A DNA stretch of 64,000 nucleotides. It comes from Symbiodinium kawagutii (Eukaryota > Sar > Dinophyceae > Suessiales > Symbiodiniaceae). Where the stretch lies: assembly GCA_009767595.1 (NCBI GenBank), contig VSDK01028093.1, positions 327,618 through 391,617 on the forward strand, given 5' to 3'. A program made the position numbers and the translations under genes. The notes beneath the pieces were generated by a model that was not told the origin of the DNA, did no database searches, and saw only the letters and a list, made by a program, of their open reading frames with translations. This document shows, one piece after another, positions 12,690 through 24,303 of the stretch (positions are counted from its first letter, which is position 1; every line of letters begins with the position of its first letter).

Positions 12690-15600
12690 ATCCATAGCCT
12701 TTAGTTGAAGGGATTTCAGGTCCTTACCCCCGTCGCTGACCTCATGTAGCGTCTCAGTCATGGGCAGCAAAATGGTGAAGAGCACCAACAGAGTCAGAGC
12801 TGGCACAGCAAAACACATCGAAGCAGACTTCACGTCAGTTCCTGGCGTAGCGCAACTGCAGCAGTGATTTCTGGGTTCCATGGTGTGGACCGTTGCCCAT
12901 GCCATGGTACTCATCTCATCAATCTCTAGTCTCTAGTTGCGACTTAACCGACCAACGATACGAGGAATTCGCCTCGGCATATTATGTAAGTTGTCTTGAA
13001 AACCCTTCCACTAATGGGTTCATAATCACCATGAACCCGCTTCATAGTTGGGCGCAGCTTAACCATCACCAACCTTCCAATTCGTGGCCACCCTCAGCAT
13101 GAGCCTCTCGGAAACTGTTGCGGGAAATTTGCTAGACAGCAAAGGTTGATCAGATGATAAGCTGGGCACTGATGATACTTCATATTTCAAGGGGTACGCC
13201 TTGGTGGGGGCCTGAAGGTCTTCAGTACTTGTCCGAAAGGAATCTCGGGTGATCACAACGAGTCCTGGATAACCTAGGTCACTCATCATGCCAGATCGGG
13301 CAAAATTTCTGCGAACTGCAATCATCTACAGGCTCAACGTGGCCCTTGATATCCCTTGATCCAATTGACTTAAAGGATCCTTAAAGGGAAGTTTAAAGAT
13401 CTTCAAAGGCCCTTGATCCAATTGACTCAAAGGATTCTTAAGAGATCTTCCAAGGCTTCACAGTGCCACCTCCAACGCAATTTTTCTCCAACATGGCTCC
13501 ACCCCTTCCTCCAAGGCGACGGTAGGACGGCACTCGAAGCGGCTCCAGATAGTTCACCAAGTCGCGGCCCGTCGCACTGGCCATGGCTTGAAAGATGTAG
13601 TTGTCGATGTCCAGGATGATCCCCAGGGACACGGCGTTCAGGACCAACTCCTGGGCGACCCACCGAAAGCCGGTGCTGTTGTGGCTGCTGTGAACAACGA
13701 GGGGTGCCTAGGAGGACCTGCTGCTGCTGTGGTTGATGTGCGGTTGCGTTTTTTTTTAACGAACAACCATCAACAAGCATTAGTAACAAAAGAAATAGAG
13801 CAAAAACAGCCATTGGCTAATTGGGGTTGATCTGTATATGCCATTTTTTTCATGGCAACAATAACAAGTACAATGGCAAAAACAGAAACGAGGCCACAGC
13901 ATAAGATTGCCAAGACTCTGTCACATTCACAGTGTAGACCAAGAAGAAGGAACCGACCTTGGCAAATGTGGCATCGGTGATTCCACTGATTGGGTGGTAC
14001 TTTTTGGGTGGTTCCGCTGATTTTGGGTCGGTTCCATCCCAAACCATTTCTTTCAAAAAATGGTGTTCCCAATTAAGTTTGCGCTTTAATCAATACTACT
14101 CAACCATGGATTTACCATCAAGAATCAATCATTGAACATTGAATGCGTGATGAACCATAAACCATATTGGCTATACTTAACCCTCGACCATTGGTTGGCC
14201 ATGGCTATGAAGCACTGCCAGCCACAGCTCCATAGCTTGGCAGCGGAGAAAGTCAAGCAGAACAATCAGCCAGCTCGACGGGTTAGGCTTTCCACCACTA
14301 CCATTTGCCTAGGGCAATCCTGGTAGCTCCTTGGCTCCACCATTAGAAGGGGATTGGGATACTGCCTCCCAACCAAAAGCCAGACTATACTTAATAATCA
14401 ACTACATTCAACTACCAGCTGATAGCAGTTGTGAATTAATCAGCTAATGGCGATAGTTAACTGATCAATAATCTGAGTAAAAGTGGTGAATCAGCAACCA
14501 ATACCGCTTAATACTCAATTACTCTGGCTCTTACCAACTGGCGTAGATGTTGGATATCAGTTCTTGGACTATCCGGAACAATGGTAAATGCTCCGGATAT
14601 GGAACACAGATCCACCCCAGAAGGGCGACATTGTGATCATGGAAGTCACCGCCTCTCTCACGCTGCTCACATGGTAATGGACAAAATCCGTCAGGATACT
14701 GAAAAATGATGCCCCAATATGTTCGACAAAGTGTTGAGAAATTGATGTGCTCTGGGTGGCTCGTCCATGAACACAACACCACTGACCACACCTTCGCTGA
14801 AGCGGACTCGGACTCGTTATGAATAATTACACCAGCTGGACACCAGCTAGATAACGTCATTCAAGTGTTCCTCACATCCTGATTTCCTAGCAAATATAGT
14901 GATATACCAAATCTCGTTCGGTAGGCGGAACCATGTCGCTTGCCACCTAACTATGGAAAAAAAACACAAAATAGAGCAAGCCCATGCAACTCACAAATAA
15001 ATAAAGGCGGTTGCTTAGGTGACGATAAAGCACCAGTGCAGCAAGAAATTCAGTAGTATCTTTGCAACTGATGTCAAAGGTGTGGATCGATTCACATATC
15101 CGATATCCGGCGACAATGCCCCGCAGCCTGATAATCCAGGTGCTTTCTGAAACACATGCGGAATACTCGCTACACGTTCGTGGCCAAGGCGCATAGAGAA
15201 GCATCACCGCTGCGACGAGTCGGTATGTCAATAGGATGTAGCTCAGCAGCTTCCGGCCACGAGACACAAAGTTGATCTTGAAGTGTGTGATCCTTGTGGC
15301 TGCCAGGGTTATCCCGGTCATAGGTCGAACCCACCAAATGGCCACGGCTAGAAATCCAAAACTAGGCAGGGGCGGTTGTCAGCATTATGAATAGCCAGGA
15401 TAGCGACGCAGGGTTTGTCAAGACCGCTTAGCCCATCATAGCTTTTCTATTGCGACTATGCGTGCATGGTCTCGCTGCTCCATGTTCTCACCAGCATGCC
15501 ATGGAGCAAGTCTTATTGGGGGGCTCCAAATTCAACAGGCTTCTGTCTCTCAAAGATGGAAAAAAACAGAATACGGTGGCATGGAGCATCATCGCCAGAC

Positions 15601-17877
15601 CCAACACCCAAACTTGACCCGTACCTTTCACGGAGCTTGGGGTGGGAAATCCAGGAAGTTGCTGCTCCAAGGATCTGTGTGAAGGGATTCTCGCGCAGTT
15701 CGATCTGATTGGGCCCAGTCTCAATGGCCACAATGCCTCTATGCAGAGCCAAGGCCTGTGAGACTTCCTTGGCCACCATCATGTACCAGCACAGCAGGGC
15801 CACAATGCCTCGGGCACTCCCGGTTGGTACCGTTTTTGTGGCTTGGACCCCTGATAAATGATATAAATGGGTGAACTAACCATGGCTACAAATAGTCGCT
15901 GGATGATCTAGATGTTCCACAATGTTCCTAGCATGCTAGTGGACTTCCTGTCGAAGTCTGGCAGTGTCGGCAATGGATGCTGTAGTTCTGGATGACGACT
16001 AGCTCCAGCAAAACAGCTTGTAGATTCCCTATGGGCACCGATGAACCGGGGGTTGGACATACTCATGTTGGTCGTGGCCCTCCAAGCCGAGTGAAATCAT
16101 TCATGATATTAATTATGTAGACTGGCGACGGGCAAACACCGTCTGACTCACGATGTCAATTGCTTGACTCAAGCTTCGTGGTGAACATGGGGGTTTCTCA
16201 AAATAGGGGTACCCATATATGGCAGGTTCATGAGCAAAAATGGTTATCAATGGATGATTTAGGGGGGTCCCCTATTTTGAGAACCACCTAAATGAAAACA
16301 ATGGAATGACAGCGTCTTGAAGTCCCCGAAAATATTTCCATTTTCACATCGATGTGCAAATGCGCAAGTGCTAAATTCTCTGTACACATTACGTCGGGGG
16401 GTGCTACAGCCATGTGGGTCCAGAGTTAGGTACCTTGTGGGGAGCGTGTTTTTTTGGTTCCCCGCACCATCTTCTGAACACTCGGAATTTGACTGCCGCC
16501 ACCACTGTGAGCTTTTCAAATGGACTGCTTGTGCCGGTGATGGCCCACCGATGCCCACCCTGTGATACCTTTCCTTCCCATTCCCGTCATCGCAGTCTGG
16601 AGACACAAGCTCTGCCCATTGAAAAACGTAGAGATGCCCTCCGAGTCCGTCCTCAAATAATCCCGGATCTCGTCATAGAGAGACATTTGGATGCCTGCAC
16701 AGCTGCGTTTGGGCACTGAAATCTGCAGAATTCCTAGTGCATTCTTTATCACTTATATAAAGTATATAAATCTATTTTATATGTATATACATATATATGA
16801 TATGATATGGTCTATGTAAATACCCACTGCACAAACATGAACTTCACACCGTGGCTGTATGACTTTGGATGAAAACCTTCAGCTAACATCAACGACCCTC
16901 CTTTAAGAGTGGATGATTTTGAATGAATCCGTTCATTTTTTGCCAATTTCCAACCACCAAGGGGCGAAGCACGCCGCGGTCGCCAACGACAGGGGCGCAC
17001 TGCTGGGTTGCGATGCAACTCTAAGGAACGAGGCGGGCGAGTGTTTGTGCGTGTGCGTGCATAAGTCATTAACCAAGTCAGTAGGTCAGTCAGGGCTGTA
17101 AATCAGTCAGTAAGTTTAAGTTCGGGTGCAGAGCTGGACGAATCTGCGCCTGTGTCTACCCTTTTTGCGGACAGTAGTGACTGGGCGCGCATGCAGGCGC
17201 ACTCAGCTGGCGATGCTCAACAGTTTCAACCCCGTGCATCGCACACCGCCCTGCCTGAGAGGTGTAAGGATTTATCACCACTACACACCCTCTCCGCCAA
17301 GGATTTCCCAATCACGGCATCGTATTCCTTCAAGGCATGTGCAGAGGAACGCCGCCATTGCAAGGCGTCGGCCAAAGTTTGGTCGCTCACCACAGGCTCC
17401 AAAAAGTTGTTGGCTGCGATGCCGACGAAGACCCCCTGCATCAACACCTCAAAGAACCGGCTTGGCACCCCGAGTTGATGGGTTTCCCATGGTTTCCCCA
17501 TGTTCCCCCACTGAATGGTGTTGTTTCGCAATATTTGGAATAGGGATATCATCCCATGGAATGTAAGCCTCTTGGCTCAGAAACCGCAAGGTCATCTATG
17601 GGCCCCTGGTCACTTGGTGCTTGGCAGACTACAGGTTTGAGGGGCCTCATGGCTGAAATGCATTCGGGAAGGGTTGATGAGTAAACAAGGGACATGGACA
17701 TGATCATCATGCATAAACTTAATTAATTAACCAACAAAAAGAGCAGCAGTTCAACGAAAAGCAAAACCAGTTCAAAGAAAATAACGACAACAAAAGCAAA
17801 AAGAATAACGACAAGAACGGAACAATGCCAACAGCATCCCACCAACAACAACCTCAACCACAGCCGAACAACGGTTC

Positions 17878-17912
<35 letters not shown>

Positions 17913-17938
17913 CCACGACGACTACGACCACGACCACT

Positions 17939-17993
<55 letters not shown>

Positions 17994-20287
17994 CGGCAAC
18001 AAGCAAAAAACAACCTTTTGGGGAAAACACCAAGGAAATAAATGGTTGCAATTGACTCATCAAAGTAGCGATTGTTAACTTCCAAAGGATTGTTTAAGTC
18101 TTGTGTAGTGTGACCAGGGAAATTTCGATTACAAAACAGGAATGCAAAGGACCGTTTACTCATTGGAATAATTATCTCTTCATCAAAAATCGGCAGGTGA
18201 TGTCTTGTGTGGTCTTGGCATATGTCTCACTAGCATTTGCTTAGAGCGCTCCTGGTAGCTCCTGGCCTCGCTCCCTTGTGTTAATACGGCCCTTGGAAAA
18301 GGGCAGTAGTACCCCTTGCTTCATCCAAGGCGCTGTTAGAAGCACCAAGGCCACGGTTTGCACAGAGCCCAGTGGACCCAACCGCCCCGTGCCAACAAAA
18401 AGCGTCAGGTCCCAAGTGGACCTGGTTGGTCATGGAACTGGTGGTCCCAACCCGAAAAAATCTTGGGGAATCAACCTACCAGCCATCATCAACCATGCAT
18501 TATCATAAATATATACATAAATATGCGGGGAAAATGAAAAAATGTCGATCAAACCACCCACCAGTGACTCAATAAAGCGGTAGAGTTCAGGAGGTTGAAA
18601 CGCTGCTGGAGACTCAGGTACCTCAGCTACTTCGCGCTAGGCAGCTAGGAATCAAACCCACTTCGAGATCCCACGTGCTCTGAAAAATCTAAAAACAAGA
18701 AAATCAGCACCCGGCTGTTGGAATGTTACTGATTCAAACTGCCATTGTTGTTGCTGGCTCTCTGGGTAGTTGCCATTGTCCTTTGTCACTCTGGCAGTCA
18801 CTGGCTTTGAGCTCGTGACCAGTGGTTGGGTCCATGGTTGATCAGCTTGACATTGTGAGGCAGCCAAGATGCTTCGCAGCGCCGCTTCACCAGCGACATG
18901 GCCGTGTGTTGGGAGAAGAAGGTGCGAATGTGCGACGTGGTTCCAGAGGTTCCCAGCTCCGTCGTCGCGGCCGGGGGAAGGCCACCGAGCTCAGTGGGGA
19001 AGAGATTAGCACCTCGACACGGGCCCAAGTCATGGATGAACGACAAGGCAACAGCGACCGCGAAAAAGTTGCTGGATATCTTTTTATGGATACCAATTTG
19101 TAATTATACAAATTGTATCAAATTGTATGGTAAGTTCTATATACAATGTATGCTTGCTGCTGCTGTTACTGTTGTCACTGTTGCTGTTCTTATCCTCCTT
19201 GGTGTTTTTGTTAGTGTTTGTTACTGGCTGATATTTATAAATATCTGATATTATTGATGCTTCTCTGGTCAGTAATTATGTGCGCGTGGCTGAGCTGAAA
19301 AAGCAAGAGAACAAATGGATTCATGTAGCCAGCAAAGCGCGTTAGTTCCTGGTTGCGACCACTCTATGGTGCGCGCTGGTGCTCCAATGTCTGTCTTCAG
19401 GTTGGTTGTTGGAACCCGTCCCAAAAACATGAGCTAATCCACCAACCATCCCACATCTTGGTGAAAACAAAAAATGAACAAAAACATTAGCTAATCCAAA
19501 ACCACTAGATAATTGTGGAAATGAAAAATACAACAATAGTAAAACCCCCAGCCAGTCTTTGCCAATTCCAGAGGTTGGCAGTTGAACGGCAGACATCATG
19601 AGCAAGGGAAGCATCATGGCAAGCGCCTGTGAACTGCTTGTCGTATCCCGAACTTGCCAGCTTGGGTGTCACCTGCAGGCAACCCGGGCAGACCCATGCT
19701 TCTTGCTGGCTCCTGCTACAGTCTTCTTCGCTACTGATCAGTGTGGGCAGGGCAAGAAAGGGGAAGCATATGAAAGGCTAGCGGCTAATTCAAGGTGGCC
19801 CTTCCCACAGTGGCCCCCAGCGTTCCCAACCTCCACCTCTTCTCCCTCGATGCTGATCCCCAGGTGATCTGGCGGGTGATCTGCCGGAGCACGTGGAGCC
19901 ACCACAGGTGGAGTCCCTTGAAGCGTCCTTTCCACAGCATCTAAGCGTTCCAGCACATTGGTGTCGATGAGCATCCTAGGGCCGGAGGTGCTGGTAGTTC
20001 TGCGGTCTGCGCAGCTTGAAATTGGCCGAAAACATGCAAAACGATCTCCCCAGAAAGGATCCATCCTCCAAACCGATGGTCCATGGTTGGTGAATGATGG
20101 ATCCTATTGCATTCCATGGATCCTATGCTGATCTCAGGAACCTCCCATGGTTGCCGATGGATCCCATGGATGGTGACTGGTTGGACACCCGGACTTCCAC
20201 CCCACCGGCGCCGGGTGTCTGGACGGTGTTCTCCAGGCGCTGAAAGCGCTGCTCAAACTCCTCCAGAATCGCCAGCTCTTCAGCCAT
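7735..20287 (-). CDS. Multi-pass membrane protein with Cys-rich region, multi-exon
   Basis: This is a large intron-rich gene for a multi-pass membrane protein of a type common in dinoflagellates, with no assigned function. The proposed start is ATG at 20,287. Order of parts: coiled-coil N-terminus (ELAILEEFEQRFQRLENTV), a region ending MSLVKRRCEASWLP near 18.85 kb, FFEVLMQGVFVGIAANNF (17.4 kb), an acidic linker (16.7 kb), transmembrane exons at 15.8, 15.3, 13.95, 13.6 and 12.8 kb, then SEYGVWVEDA (11.85 kb), NQTMLNYLRDGLGDW (11.5 kb), a Val-rich hydrophobic segment (11.3 kb) and a Cys-rich segment with CSETCGC and CPITCGC (10.1 and 7.9 kb). All exons lie on one strand with plausible splice sites. 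It could be two adjacent genes. The 3' end may lie below 7.7 kb. Confidence 0.6.
9003..9093 (-). CDS. Membrane protein gene, exon
   Basis: The 91-bp exon lies between a CCTTTCAG acceptor and a CGCAG|GTGCC donor. It codes for NFTPWVSWVDQLRHFANVTG, with two potential N-glycosylation sites (NFT and NVT), fitting an extracellular position between the two Cys-rich exons. Confidence 0.5.
9517..9612 (-). CDS. Membrane protein gene, exon
   Basis: The frame reads CPHESGQCLSSKKYLEKLME and on through STCEEKSAEELR. The acceptor is ATGTCCAAG. The donor is either a GC site after ACTCAG or a GT slightly further on. Confidence 0.45.
10005..10122 (-). CDS. Membrane protein gene, Cys-rich exon (CSETCGC)
   Basis: The 118-bp exon runs from a GCCGCTCAG acceptor to a CTGAG|GTACCG donor. 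It encodes LPEWGLDGGKGFVARLLCSE and then TCGCADPGGEWFGDLL. The motif matches the one in the exon at 7.9 kb. Confidence 0.6.
10448..10457. other. Assembly gap (10 N)
   Basis: Ten Ns, probably a join of unknown or small size inside an intron of the membrane protein gene. Confidence 0.95.
10801..11110. repeat. 11-bp tandem repeat (agcatcatctc type)
   Basis: About 27 degenerate copies of an 11-mer, partly ordered as 22-bp dimers alternating agcatcatcca with agcatcatcta. It is intronic. Confidence 0.85.
11230..11346 (-). CDS. Membrane protein gene, hydrophobic exon
   Basis: The frame reads LVVVVVVVVVGIAIVVFVCL followed by IVFVGFAPLEKHQG, a clear transmembrane helix with a polar exit. The Val run comes from a GTT/GTG-rich stretch, so part could be low complexity. 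Exact ends are uncertain. Confidence 0.4.
11442..11566 (-). CDS. Membrane protein gene, exon
   Basis: After a CAGCCCAG acceptor the frame reads RLELEYQIASGNPNCEDLAV and NQTMLNYLRDGLGDWSINSF. A GT donor lies near the end. It includes a potential N-glycosylation site (NQT). Confidence 0.5.
11778..11887 (-). CDS. Membrane protein gene, exon
   Basis: After a GCCATTGAG acceptor the frame reads YGKVDAIDEAGQFAGTGPHS and EYGVWVEDATKLEHLF. The donor is GTTGCT. The GPHSEYGVWVED motif recurs, as I recall, in related dinoflagellate membrane proteins. Confidence 0.55.
12017..12140. mobile_element. Inverted-repeat element, family B copy 1
   Basis: The 124-bp element has inverted ends (catatggttgtggatcaa against catatggctatgggccaa) and the shared inner motif ccctggttcccccatcatta. 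Confidence 0.7.
12648..12692. repeat. (CATC)n microsatellite
   Basis: About nine tetranucleotide units with one variant, just 3' of the exon ending at 12,728. Confidence 0.9.
12728..12841 (-). CDS. Membrane protein gene, transmembrane exon
   Basis: The exon lies between a CTACGCCAG acceptor and a GGG|GTAAGG donor. It encodes one transmembrane helix, FAVPALTLLVLFTILLPM, followed by TETLHEVSDG. Confidence 0.65.
13480..13650 (-). CDS. Membrane protein gene, exon (ELVLNAVSLGIIL)
   Basis: After a GTCGCCCAG acceptor the frame reads ELVLNAVSLGIILDIDNYIF and later LVNYLEPLRVPSYRRLGG. The preceding exon (about 13,973-13,930) encodes VGSFFLVYTVNVT, so the join gives YTVNVTELVLNAVSL if an apparent GA donor is used. 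The LVLNAV...DIDNYIF pattern is typical of this dinoflagellate membrane family. The 3' end is approximate. Confidence 0.65.
13930..13973 (-). CDS. Membrane protein gene, short transmembrane exon
   Basis: The frame VGSFFLVYTVNVT follows a TTTGCCAAG acceptor. It supplies the end of a transmembrane helix between the exons at 15.3 and 13.65 kb. The phase-compatible donor is GAGTCT (GA type). Confidence 0.45.
15190..15312 (-). CDS. Membrane protein gene, transmembrane exon
   Basis: After a CCCTGGCAG acceptor the frame reads TRITHFKINFVSRGRKLLSY and ILLTYRLVAAVMLLYAPW, a basic loop followed by one transmembrane helix. The donor is not certain. Confidence 0.55.
15610..15803 (-). CDS. Membrane protein gene, exon
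   Basis: The frame reads ALLCWYMMVAKEVSQALALH and RGIVAIETGPNQIELRENPF. A hydrophobic helix precedes a polar loop. It fits between the acidic exon at 16.7 kb and the transmembrane exon at 15.3 kb. Ends are approximate. Confidence 0.55.
16187..16293. mobile_element. Inverted-repeat element, family A copy 2
   Basis: The 107-bp element has strong inverted ends: gtttctcaaaatagggg on the left and cccctattttgagaacc on the right. Intronic. Confidence 0.85.
16586..16730 (-). CDS. Membrane protein gene, exon
   Basis: After a GGAATTCTGCAG acceptor the frame reads ISVPKRSCAGIQMSLYDEIR and DYLRTDSEGISTFFNGQSLC. A soluble acidic segment runs into the first part of a hydrophobic helix. Confidence 0.55.
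17305..17460 (-). CDS. Membrane protein gene, exon
   Basis: After a GGTGCCAAG acceptor the frame reads RFFEVLMQGVFVGIAANNFL and EPVVSDQTLADALQWRRSSA. This segment is characteristic of the family and gives the first hydrophobic helix seen in the gene. The 3' boundary is approximate. Confidence 0.6.
17876..17998. repeat. (CAA)n then (CGA)n trinucleotide repeat
   Basis: A pure CAA run passes into ACC/ACG units and then pure GAC/ACG units. Long open frames on both strands here (poly-Thr, poly-Val) are repeat artefacts. Confidence 0.9.
18840..19000 (-). CDS. Membrane protein gene, probable exon
   Basis: The frame reads SHIRTFFSQHTAMSLVKRRC and EASWLPHNVKLI. The RRCxASWLPxNV motif resembles the pre-membrane part of the same family. 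Splice sites could not be fixed. Confidence 0.45.
19831..19975 (-). CDS. Membrane protein gene, exon 2
   Basis: After a CGGCCCTAG acceptor the frame reads MLIDTNVLERLDAVERTLQG followed by a Pro-rich and then acidic stretch. The donor is GTTGGG. With the preceding exon it gives a continuous coiled-coil-like segment if an apparent GA donor is used. Confidence 0.5.
20220..20287 (-). CDS. Membrane protein gene, first coding exon
   Basis: ATG at 20,287 begins MAEELAILEEFEQRFQRLEN, an amphipathic coiled coil. The start lies 660 bp downstream of the stop of the TPR-ACP gene on the same strand. Confidence 0.5.
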
Positions 20288-20409
20288 GGCGGTGCCGATG
20301 GATGAGTCGCCAACGAGGCGGCCCCAGGGCTTGACCAAAACAGCAACTGGGCCGAAAGATTCCCCGCAGGATTGGAGATGCATGCCACGCTTAAGCATGG
20401 AGTCTTGTA

Positions 20410-20450
20410 GGTGTTTCTCAAGCCATAGGGGTACCCCCACCTATCATTCA
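20410..20450. mobile_element. Family A element, partial copy 10
   Basis: Only the left end is present (gtgtttctcaagccatag then ggggtacccc). It lies between the TPR-ACP and membrane protein genes and shares the agccatag variant with copy 7. Confidence 0.55.
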
Positions 20451-20946
20451 GTTTATCAAGCAGTTATAATAATATATAGACCAATCACGAAATAGATGCT
20501 TTGAACTTGAACGGTTGCTCCCTCTGGGTCTCTATCACAGCTTTCAAGGCGCTCAAGGCTCTCAAGGCTCTCAAGTCCTGAAAATTTAACGGGAGTGTCA
20601 AAAGCATCCAAAACCGATAGAAAACGAACGCTGAACATCCTTGAGTGGGATGTTTTGGTGTGTCATTTTATAGCAAGGACACAGCAACAAAACAGCTCAT
20701 TCTGTAGGTCTCAATCACCCGGGATCGCTGAACAAATGACAAGGGCCCCTACCAGGCAGCCCCTTCGAACGGTTCCAAAAACACAACTTCCGCTGGCGGA
20801 AGATGACAGCAGAGTTTTCCATGGTTTGATGAGAATTCGCTGTTGTCACTAGTTCACCGGACCACCAACTGCCCTGCTGTTTAACAGCGGTTCCTCATGT
20901 TTCCTCCCATTGGCTAAGTGCTGCAGCGCTTGTTTCTTTTCCGCTG

Positions 20947-21012
20947 TCATTGCTGGCTGGCCTCTTGGATCAAATATTGTTGAAGAGTCCGAATTGTGGG
21001 ATAGTCAAAGAC
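20947..21012 (-). CDS. TPR-ACP gene, last exon (ACP helix 3 and stop)
   Basis: After a GTGATTAAG acceptor the frame reads VFDYPTIRTLQQYLIQEASQ, then Gln and TGA. VFDYPTIR is the standard end of a PKS-type ACP. It joins in phase 0 to the exon ending LTPS at 21,857. Confidence 0.8.
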   Translation of the reverse strand, partial: VFDYPTIRTLQQYLIQEASQQ

Positions 21013-24000
21013 CTTAATCACGTGCGAGACAGAGCGGGCATGTCCCACGAGGGTGGCTTGGTACATGAATGATGTGCACCCAATGGCAACCAAGGACGAT
21101 TGCACATTGACTGGTAAGATTTTGTAAGAGACTTGTTGGCATGGAGGTGTTGAATTTGCATATATACTTACTGACAACGAAAAAGGAACGCCAATAGCAG
21201 GACCCGCTGATTTCAATCAGTGTAAAGGTTGAAACGCTGATTTCAAGTACAAATCGATATATGTAATCCATTCATACACAAGCAAGTAGCTCTGGGAGTG
21301 GACCGCCAAAGTTCGTGAACTCCACATATCAACCGGACAGGGCCGTTCTAAATTAGCCTGTTATATTCTGCCGCTTGCTGCCGCACCTCGCACCCAGTGT
21401 TAGAAAATCGGTGGAACACCAAACCAGGCCGCCAACACACAAAGACTCTGAGCAGGCCCTGGATACTGTACGAATTAAAAAGGGGAAACAGTGATCCCAT
21501 GTTACTGGCACTTATGAAATAATATGAAATAATATTGAAATCCTGGCTACAATAGCTACACAAAGTTGCCCCGAAGCTCCTGAAATGATCTGCCCGTACG
21601 TGAAAAAACGTAGTGTCTGTAGCGATGACATCCAACTCATGTGGAAGTGCTGGGAGGACATACCGTCTCAGAATGAAGCCATAGAGGATGCAATAGAGGT
21701 GCTTCCTTTAAGCTATGTCATCACCAAGTCCCTCTTGCCCCTCCCTGAAACTGAAACACCCATCAACCATCATCAAACATCCGAAAGCTATGAACAGTGC
21801 CATGAGCCACCAGCTAGCCCGGTCACGGGCAAAGGATGGCGCAGCCGAGGGGCTACGGAGGGCGTCAAGGCGACTTCAAAGTCGCGGGTCAGCATGCTGA
21901 CCAGGGACACGCCCGAGAGACTGTCCATCCCCGCGTCAATGAAGGCAGTGTCCAGTTCCACCTCTCGCGTTTCAGCGATGACTTGTGCGGCAGCGATGTG
22001 ACGTTTGCAGGGTTGTTTGATTAAATTGTTGGTTAACAATCATCTTCTTGGTTGCCAATTGGTTTAGACATGATTAGATATATCACTTCACAGTTTCACC
22101 AAATGCAAAACACCTAGATTAATCAACAAATCGATGGCAATTTTGGATGATCAAAAAATATCTGTCGGTGAACGGCTGGGTTCGTAGTGGTTCATGGCTT
22201 TCATTGGCCAGTTAATCCGGCTAAAACTGGCAACCAACTCATGGATAGTCAACGGCTACAGTGCCTAATACACAACGAACAATGGTTCATCGTCAGAACA
22301 ATGGTTCATCGTCAGCTAATACTGCCTTGAATCATCTTGGAGTAGATGCTAAACAATTCTTAGACCATCTTCAAGGCTGGTAGATGGTCTACGTATTCAA
22401 CATGGGGGATATTCGGTTACGCCTGCAAATGACCGAAGGTTCCTACATATTCCTACTCTGTTTGCCATGCGTATATTATTCTATTCCATGCCACTCAACA
22501 TGGTGATAATCCAACCACCGAAAAGAAATCCTTGGCGTAGGGCTGCTACCAAGAACCAGCAACATTCAAGCTGCATCCTGCCCTCAGGTTACCCATGTGT
22601 ACCATTTGTATAAAAGCCTACCATTGAGATCCCACCCCCGTGAGGCTTTCCAAATGCCCCCCCCACCTGCCAGTTCACCACTTCCACCCTTCCACCGAGG
22701 TTCACATCCCCGGATATCCCCAGCCTCCTCAGTGCCCGAGGTCAGTTCCTTCACGAAGCCGATCAGCTGCCGCCCGACCTCCTCGGGCTTCAGCGACGCC
22801 GCTGGAGCCGCCGCGGCCGATGACGACGCCGGGGGCGNNNNNNNNNNNNNNNNNNNNNNNNNNNNNNNNNNNNNNNNNNNNNNNNNNNNNNNNNNNNNNN
22901 NNNNNNNNNNNNNNNNNNNNNNNNNNNNNNNNNNNNNNNNNNNNNNNNNNNNNNNNNNNNNNNNNNNNNNNNNNNNNNNNNNNNNNNNNNNNNNNNNNNN
23001 NNNNNNNNNNNNNNNNNNNNNNNNNNNNNNNNNNNNNNNNNNNNNNNNNNNNNNNNNNNNNNNNNNNNNNNNNNNNNNNNNNNNNNNNNNNNNNNNNNNN
23101 NNNNNNNNNNCCGCGGCCGATGACGACGCCGAGGGCGCGGGCGCAGGCGTGGCCACGTCGGGAGATGGGGCGGCCGGGGTCGTGGGCACGTCCGGCGGGG
23201 ACTCCTGGAGATGGCGGGCCCCACCTGTCGTAGGATGAAGGGGCTACAAGATGCCACAAGCATGGCTGGTCACGGGTGGAAGGTGGCTTGGTTGAGCTCC
23301 CACTTGGTGTGGGTTATTGGTTGTTATCATCTTATCATGGATTTGAGTTTGTGTACTTTCGATCCCCATGGAGTTCACAGTCTTGGCGACTTAGCAACCA
23401 GTGGCGAGCACATGCGAGCACGATGTCCAAAAAAATAACGGCAACGTTAGCAACTAACTCAAGGAGTGGATCTCCCATTGCCATCATTGCCGCGACCTGG
23501 TTCCTATGAAATTCATTGGCCAATGCATGCCAATGCCAAACAGTTTCAAACGGGTGAAGGGTTTCATCAATGCAACAGGGTTCGAGACTGAAGTTATTTG
23601 CCCCTGGATTGATCCCCTTTGTACGGGCGCTACGTAAAAAATGGAACAAAGTACCCATGACATGACATCAACAAGGCTCTGAAACTGGCTCTGTCACTTG
23701 ATCGGCATACCTGATGACTTTCAGGACGTGCCCCTACGTGTGACCACTCCGGGACTCTGGGATAACAAATGCGCACGATCAACTTTTGTTATCCCAGAGC
23801 CATCTGGATAGATGAGAGAACAGTTGAGCCAACTGGGATTGCCCAACAGTTGAGACATCTTTTGGACTGTGGCAGAACCCTTTCCAAACGCGGACAGGAC
23901 GATCGCTTGATCTTGAACCAGCGCGCATGTTAGGAAGCACCCGAACATTTCGACAGAGTGGTAACCCCCCAGTTTTCCAGTTCTGAGTTGGTCGAATGAG

Positions 24001-24257
24001 CAAACTGACTAATCATAGACTATAGAAGCTATACCTACCATCACTCATATAGTCAGCTACGCTAGAATTAACCAGTCTTCAGCCCCAACTGGGCATGGTC
24101 ATCGTCGATCAACCTATCTTCCACACCTGCCCTGGTCTCGGCTCCTTCTTGGTCAGCAGCTCGATGAACTGAAGCACCTCCACCTGAGGGCATGGGAGGT
24201 CCGCAAGATTCCGCAACGGTGCGCAGGAATCCAAACTAATGCTTTCTAAGGATTTCT

Positions 24258-24303
<46 letters not shown>

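Noticed and set aside
17825-18163. Poly-Thr, poly-Val and poly-Arg/Cys frames
   Set aside because: Produced by CAA and CGA trinucleotide runs on both strands.
21585-22001. 138-codon plus-strand frame
   Set aside because: It is the antisense of the ACP exon. The ACP motif and splice sites are on the minus strand.
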